In this document: one piece after another, positions 13,492 to 17,188 of the stretch
Layout: every line of letters starts with the position of its first letter
How positions within the stretch are numbered: the first letter of the stretch is position 1
Assembly (NCBI GenBank): GCA_030612605.1
Contig: JAUWNO010000008.1
Coordinates: 1 to 17,188, forward strand
Reading direction: 5' to 3'
DNA length: 17,188 nt
Source: Armatimonadota bacterium
GTDB lineage: Bacteria; Cloacimonadota; Cloacimonadia; Cloacimonadales; TCS61
Translations under genes and position numbers: made by a program
Notes under the pieces: generated by a model
Told to the model about the DNA's origin: nothing
What the model saw: only the letters and a program-made list of their open reading frames with translations
Databases searched by the model: none

Positions 13492-14157
13492 ATGAAGATA
13501 AAAATTATAACGATAATTTTTTCTGATGTGTATCTTACAAAATTTGATCTGCCAAAACTTCGAGGTTATTTTTCTCAAAAATTTCCTAAAAATACAGAAT
13601 TCCATAATCACCTGCCGGATGGAAAATATTCTTACAAATTTCCGCAAGTTCAATATCGCATTATCGATAAACATCCTGCCTTAATAGGTTTCAATCAAGG
13701 TATCGATATTCTCAAGAAAATCTTTTTTGAACTCAATGAAATGATAATCGATAATCGCAAATATACGATCAATGAGAAAGAGATTTGTTTGAAAGAATAT
13801 GATTTTGGAGTTTCAGATGAATTTATTAATTACAAATTCATTTCACCCTGGATGGCTTTAAAAGAAGAGAACTACGGGAAATATAACGGATTGAACAAAT
13901 TTGAACAACAAGGTTTCTTAAAACATTTATTGCGCGAAAATTTTAAATCTCTTTCCAAAGGCTTTAACTACTGGATAGACAATATTGAAAATGTAAAAGT
14001 GGAAGGATATTTCAAACCCAAACGGATAAATTTTAAAAATCAGAAAATGCTCTGCTTCAGCGGGGAATTCATGACCAACTTCCACATACCGGATTTTATG
14101 GGTTTGGGAAAACAAAGTGCCCGCGGGTTTGGAGTGGTGAAGAAGGTTTGCCTGTAG
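13492..14157 (+). CDS. cas6: CRISPR-associated endoribonuclease Cas6 (Cas6b type)
   Basis: This 221-residue protein starts at ATG 13492, with TGAGG 6 nt upstream. A TTG 12 nt earlier is in frame but overlaps that site. Cas6 cuts the repeat parts of the CRISPR transcript to release mature crRNA. The N-terminal RAMP fold has His38 and His40 in EFHNH, the region that holds catalytic histidines in characterised Cas6b enzymes, followed by DGKYSYKFPQVQYRII and HPALIGFNQG. The C-terminal half carries WMALKEENY and ends in the glycine-rich loop GLGKQSARGFG (204-214), the RAMP signature. It is the first gene of a type I-B operon. The last codons run into a repeat array, so the final two or three residues may be repeat-derived. 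Confidence 0.88.
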   Translation: MKIKIITIIFSDVYLTKFDLPKLRGYFSQKFPKNTEFHNHLPDGKYSYKFPQVQYRIIDKHPALIGFNQGIDILKKIFFELNEMIIDNRKYTINEKEICLKEYDFGVSDEFINYKFISPWMALKEENYGKYNGLNKFEQQGFLKHLLRENFKSLSKGFNYWIDNIENVKVEGYFKPKRINFKNQKMLCFSGEFMTNFHIPDFMGLGKQSARGFGVVKKVCL

Positions 14158-14162
14158 TCGAC

Positions 14163-14219
14163 GTTGGCAAATGTCGCATTCGTTGGCAAACGTCGCATTC
14201 GTTGGCAAACGTCGCATTC
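14163..14219 (+). repeat. Three tandem copies of a 19-bp repeat
   Basis: GTTGGCAAAYGTCGCATTC is repeated head to tail at 14163, 14182 and 14201; the copies differ only at the Y. It starts 5 nt after the cas6 stop codon. TTTGCC near the end of cas6 (14146-14151) is complementary to the GGCAAA inside each copy. Copies are contiguous with no spacers, so this is not a CRISPR array. Confidence 0.85.
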
Positions 14220-14261
14220 AGAATGACGGCAACACATTTCATGCAAACATTATTACCATTG

Positions 14262-14281
14262 GCGACGATGCGCATCGTCGC
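14262..14281. repeat. Perfect 20-bp palindrome before the SWIM gene
   Basis: The half site GCGACGATGC is followed at once by its exact complement. It lies 4 nt before the purine-rich ribosome binding site (14286-14295) of the SWIM gene. It may be the end of the same dispersed element as the 19-bp tandem copies, or an operator or translation-controlling hairpin. Confidence 0.7.
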
Positions 14282-14297
14282 TTTCGGAGGAGGAGAA

Positions 14298-14615
14298 ATG
14301 GGAATAACATCCAAGCAAATTGAAAGATTTGCTATACACAGAAATTATATTTCCGGTGTTGCACTTTATAATTCTGAAATGGCTGAGTTTGTAAAACACG
14401 AAAAAACCGACGATGTGGAATATTTCCACTTCGAAGTCTATTTGGATGAAGATAATATGTATTCTGTAAAAATCAATTCTAAAGATATTTTAGATTCGGA
14501 ATGCAATTGCAGTTATCAGAGAGAAGGTAAAATCTGTGAGCATATTGTTGCCGGCGGATTGATGATCAAAGATGTCGTGAGAAGGATTAGAAGAATTGAG
14601 CGAAACAGGAGGTGA
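14298..14615 (+). CDS. Small SWIM zinc-finger protein within the cas operon
   Basis: This 105-residue protein starts at ATG 14298, directly after GGAGGAGGAG (14286-14295). The frame stays open back to 14148, but that part only translates the repeats. Residues 69-82 are CNCSYQREGKICEH, with Cys69, Cys71, Cys80 and His82 matching the SWIM pattern CxCxnCxH (n = 8). SWIM fingers bind zinc and mediate nucleic-acid or protein contacts. The N-terminal part (1-65) looks like a small alpha/beta fold, MGITSKQIERFAIHRNY then FHFEVYLDEDNMYSVKI. The C-terminus is a basic helix (RRIRRIERNRR). Its TGA stop lies inside the AGGAGGTGA used by cas8b, so translation of the two is probably coupled. I know of no standard cas gene with this architecture; a role as an accessory RNA- or DNA-binding subunit is inference. 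Confidence 0.82.
   Translation: MGITSKQIERFAIHRNYISGVALYNSEMAEFVKHEKTDDVEYFHFEVYLDEDNMYSVKINSKDILDSECNCSYQREGKICEHIVAGGLMIKDVVRRIRRIERNRR
14607..14615 (+). promoter_or_regulatory. Ribosome binding site that sets the cas8b GTG start
   Basis: AGGAGGTGA is a full anti-Shine-Dalgarno match and overlaps the stop codon of the SWIM gene. GTG at 14619 is 6 nt after AGGAGG. The in-frame ATG at 14631 is 18 nt away, too far, so GTG is taken as the start. Confidence 0.8.
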
Positions 14616-14618
14616 AGG

Positions 14619-16619
14619 GTGATAAATGCAATGCAAAAATTGGCGTTAGACTTTTTATATGAAAAAATAGGAAATGAAGAAGATATTAATAATCTGGAAA
14701 AATGGTTTTCGGAAATAAATAAAAAAAATCCATATAAAATTTTACCATTCTTAATAGAAGCGATTCCTTCAGACAGAAAAGTACTGATTTTAGAAGCAGA
14801 TAAAAATGATGTAGAGTTATTAAATGTAATTGCATCAGAAATTAAAGATGAAACTGATAAGTATCCTTTTGTTAAGCCCTCAAGTGGCAATTCTCCACAA
14901 ATTGGACCGATTTTGAAGTTGGGTTATTCAGCAAAACAAGGATTTAGCCCTAAACCAAAAATAATGAAAAAGACACTTGAAAAATGGCAAATTATAGCTG
15001 AATCAGAAAATGATTATTCCGATTACTTTGAGGATATAATAGAAATATTAAAGAGACCCAAAATTAATATTCTAAATAAAGATGTAGTACTTTGGAAAGA
15101 AAAAAACTTTAATAATCCGATAGATTGTTTGATTGCAAAAGAAGGCAATAATTTCAAGGATAGTATTATTGCAATTAGAAATTCTAATAATGAATTACCA
15201 GGTGAATCAAAGAAGTATTCTCAATATTTACAAGAAAATCTTATTAAAGAAAAATATATGCCCAATAAATTGGATAGAGTTTTTGATAAAACTTGCTCAC
15301 TTTGTGAAAAGAGCAATATTGAAGTTTATGCAAATGGATTAAAAGGTGCAGGTATTAATTTAGGGAATATCGATAGAATAGGTTCATTTAGTGGATTAGA
15401 ACTTCAAAATGCGTGGAAAAATTTTGCAATATGTTCTGATTGTGCAGATTTGATTTACATTTTTAAAAATCATACATTAAAAGAAAATCCACAAACAAAA
15501 AGAAAACCATATCAAATGTATATTGCTGGAGAAAAAACATTGATATTACCAGAGTTATCTGACAATTTGGATAATAGAAAAAAACTTTTAAAAAGAATAA
15601 ATAATGTCATTTCATTGTCAGAGGAATCAACTATAACTGTGGAGGAAAGACTTTGGAAAGTATTATTAGAAGAAAAAGCAATTTTAAATTTAAACTTCTA
15701 TTGGTTGAAAATCGGACAATCAATTGAGGATTTACAAGGAAGCATACAAGATGTCCTTCCTTCTCGTCTAAAAAAAATCTCTGAATTCAATTTAGAAAGT
15801 AGAAAGTGGAAAAGTGCTATTTTCCCTGAAAATCATATTAATGATTTATCTCAAGTAGATTTATCGTTAAATTCATTAAAATTAACATTTAGAAGACCAG
15901 GAGGTGAGAAAGCAAAAAAAATCAATAAGAGTGAGAATCTAAAACGTTTAAGACGAGAAATCGCAGGAAATATTTATCATAAAACGAAAATACAAGAAAA
16001 ACGATTCTGGACTGAAATTATGATAACTGCTGAATATTATTTAAAAGAGATAGTAGAAAAAGGTGATGCTTATTCACTTTTAAATGAAGGTAAAACAAAG
16101 CAAGGTAAAACTTATCTAACTTTTGCAGGTTGGATACGTCATTTAGCTTGGTGGTTATATTATTTAAAAAAAATGGAGGTTATGAAAATGAATGGAGAAA
16201 TTTATTGTCCACAATCAGAATTGTTAAAGCCTTATTTTGCTGAAGAATCAGGTATCGATTCTATGGAAAAGGCTTTTGCATTTACTTTAGGAGTTCTTTA
16301 CGGCAGATTGCTACTGCTTCAAGGAGCAAAAAAAATTAATGTAAGTTCAAATGCTCTCACTTGGTTAAAAAGATTAACTTTAAAAGGTGCTGATTTGCCT
16401 GAACTTTATGTTAAAACTCGTCAAAAGCTTTTAGCTTATGATGCAGAAGGAAATGAAAATGTCAGAGAAGTAATCAAAGAACTTGGAAGCTTGGGAATTA
16501 AGCTGGGTGATAATATCAAACTTGATAGTATTGCTACAAATTATTTCCTTTTATTAGGTCAATCTATGAGCAATACAGTAATTCCATCTAAAAAAGATGA
16601 AGAAAAAAAGGAGAATTAA
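14619..16619 (+). CDS. cas8b: Type I-B CRISPR Cascade large subunit Cas8b (Csh1/TM1802 type)
   Basis: This 666-residue protein is within the usual range for Cas8b. Cas8b is the large subunit of the type I-B Cascade complex, which checks the PAM and helps target binding before Cas3 is recruited. A zinc-binding region is visible as CSLC (226-229) and CSDC (272-275), flanking NGLKGAGINLGNIDRIGS, typical of TM1802-like Cas8 proteins. The C-terminal third is helical and contains GWIRHLAWWLYYLKKM and FTLGVLYGRLLLLQG, followed by a hydrophilic tail. It starts 3 nt after the SWIM gene and ends 1 nt before the cas7 start codon. Sequence drift is high in this family; its position between cas6 and cas7 supports the call. 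Confidence 0.87.
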   Translation: MINAMQKLALDFLYEKIGNEEDINNLEKWFSEINKKNPYKILPFLIEAIPSDRKVLILEADKNDVELLNVIASEIKDETDKYPFVKPSSGNSPQIGPILKLGYSAKQGFSPKPKIMKKTLEKWQIIAESENDYSDYFEDIIEILKRPKINILNKDVVLWKEKNFNNPIDCLIAKEGNNFKDSIIAIRNSNNELPGESKKYSQYLQENLIKEKYMPNKLDRVFDKTCSLCEKSNIEVYANGLKGAGINLGNIDRIGSFSGLELQNAWKNFAICSDCADLIYIFKNHTLKENPQTKRKPYQMYIAGEKTLILPELSDNLDNRKKLLKRINNVISLSEESTITVEERLWKVLLEEKAILNLNFYWLKIGQSIEDLQGSIQDVLPSRLKKISEFNLESRKWKSAIFPENHINDLSQVDLSLNSLKLTFRRPGGEKAKKINKSENLKRLRREIAGNIYHKTKIQEKRFWTEIMITAEYYLKEIVEKGDAYSLLNEGKTKQGKTYLTFAGWIRHLAWWLYYLKKMEVMKMNGEIYCPQSELLKPYFAEESGIDSMEKAFAFTLGVLYGRLLLLQGAKKINVSSNALTWLKRLTLKGADLPELYVKTRQKLLAYDAEGNENVREVIKELGSLGIKLGDNIKLDSIATNYFLLLGQSMSNTVIPSKKDEEKKEN

Positions 16620-16620
16620 A

Positions 16621-17188
16621 ATGACAGAAGAAAAAGAAATTCAAACATTATCAAGTAGAAACGAATTCTTATTTCTATATGATATAAAAATGGGAAATCC
16701 AAATGGCGATCCGGATGAGAACAGACCTCGTGTATTACCGCATAATACTTTTTATGTTACAGATGTCAGATTGAAAAGATTTATTCGTGACTATCTGAAA
16801 TATAAGAAAGACTCGAACAATAGAAACTACGAGATTCTAGTTGATAAAATTGAAGGAAGAACAACAAATTTAACAGGAAGAGTAGCTTACTATCTTGAAA
16901 AAAACAATAAAAAATATGTTGAAGGAAAAGAAATCGTTAATATTCTTCTCGATGCTTTTATTGATGCTCGTCTTTTCGGAAGTTCCTTTGCCTTTAAAAA
17001 GATTAATGTTAAAGAAGATGAAAAAGAAAAAGATTGGGAACCTAAACCGCTTCCAAAAACATTGACAGGTCCAATCCAGATAAATATGGGAGAAGTGTTG
17101 CACGAAGCAGAAGAAGTTGATATTCATGGAACTACAACTTTCGCCAGTGATGAAGAAAAGGCTCAAGGCACATTTACTGAATACTTTT
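16621..17188 (+). CDS. cas7: Type I-B Cascade backbone subunit Cas7 (Csh2), cut by the right edge
   Basis: ATG 16621 follows AAGGAG (16608-16613) by 7 nt. The frame is open to the end of the window (189 residues seen; the family is about 300). Clear Csh2/Cas7 motifs are LYDIKMGNPNGDPDENRPR (19-37), VTDVRLKRFIRDYL (46-59), DARLFGSSF (115-123), and TGPIQINMGEVLHEAEEVD (149-167). Cas7 forms the helical filament along the crRNA spacer. The rest of the operon (expected cas5, cas3, cas4, cas1, cas2 and the array) would lie to the right, outside the window. Confidence 0.95.
   Translation, partial: MTEEKEIQTLSSRNEFLFLYDIKMGNPNGDPDENRPRVLPHNTFYVTDVRLKRFIRDYLKYKKDSNNRNYEILVDKIEGRTTNLTGRVAYYLEKNNKKYVEGKEIVNILLDAFIDARLFGSSFAFKKINVKEDEKEKDWEPKPLPKTLTGPIQINMGEVLHEAEEVDIHGTTTFASDEEKAQGTFTEYF

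Noticed and set aside
13291..13674. A 127-residue reverse-strand frame across the cas6 promoter region
   Set aside because: It runs through the end of the ATPase gene and the start of cas6, both well supported on the forward strand. It has no ribosome binding site or family motif.
14163..14219. A CRISPR array next to cas6
   Set aside because: The 19-bp copies are contiguous with no spacers and are shorter than CRISPR repeats. The 33-bp repeats at 9490-9604 likewise have only 18 conserved bases per unit, no repeat-spacer build, and lie upstream of an unrelated gene.
14148..14297. N-terminal extension of the SWIM protein from an ATG at 14148
   Set aside because: The extra residues translate the 19-bp repeats and the palindrome and there is no ribosome binding site. 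ATG 14298 has a very strong one.

Overview
The window is AT-rich DNA (by eye about one third G+C) from a Gram-negative-type bacterium. The evidence is a complete set of tripartite RND efflux components, including an outer-membrane factor and a lipoprotein adaptor, together with canonical AGGAGG ribosome binding sites. The mixture of intergenic palindromic repeats, a REP-associated transposase and AAA ATPases of the DUF4143 and DUF234 types recalls uncultured anaerobes of the FCB group such as Cloacimonadota. That placement is an impression from gene style, not something the sequence proves.

Layout. The 3' end of a YoeB/Txe-type toxin gene lies at 1-236. A long AT-rich gap with palindromic elements follows (237-958). 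An efflux locus runs from 959 to 9437: a PadR-family regulator, a TolC-like outer-membrane factor, a periplasmic adaptor lipoprotein and an RND pump. Both gaps between the efflux structural genes hold a foreign gene. A PD-(D/E)XK nuclease gene sits between tolC and the adaptor, with a second copy of the last 26 codons of tolC left downstream of it. A REP-associated tyrosine transposase (RAYT), flanked by oppositely oriented hairpin repeats, sits between the adaptor and the pump.

From 9490 to 13370 is an accessory stretch. It holds a four-copy 33-bp tandem repeat leading into a DUF4143 ATPase, a hypothetical coiled-coil protein, and a second AAA ATPase (DUF234 type) bracketed by 38/39-bp direct repeats. 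Both ATPases end in a nuclease-like fold.

From 13396 to the right edge is the start of a type I-B CRISPR-Cas operon: cas6 (Cas6b type), a 105-residue SWIM zinc-finger protein, cas8b (Csh1/TM1802 type) and a truncated cas7 (csh2). The SWIM gene is preceded by three 19-bp tandem repeats and a perfect 20-bp palindrome, but has a very strong ribosome binding site, and its stop codon lies in the ribosome binding site of cas8b. It therefore looks like an integrated member of the operon. No CRISPR array is in the window.

The two observations most worth following are the SWIM protein inside the cas operon and the nuclease cassette that left a displaced tolC 3' end.
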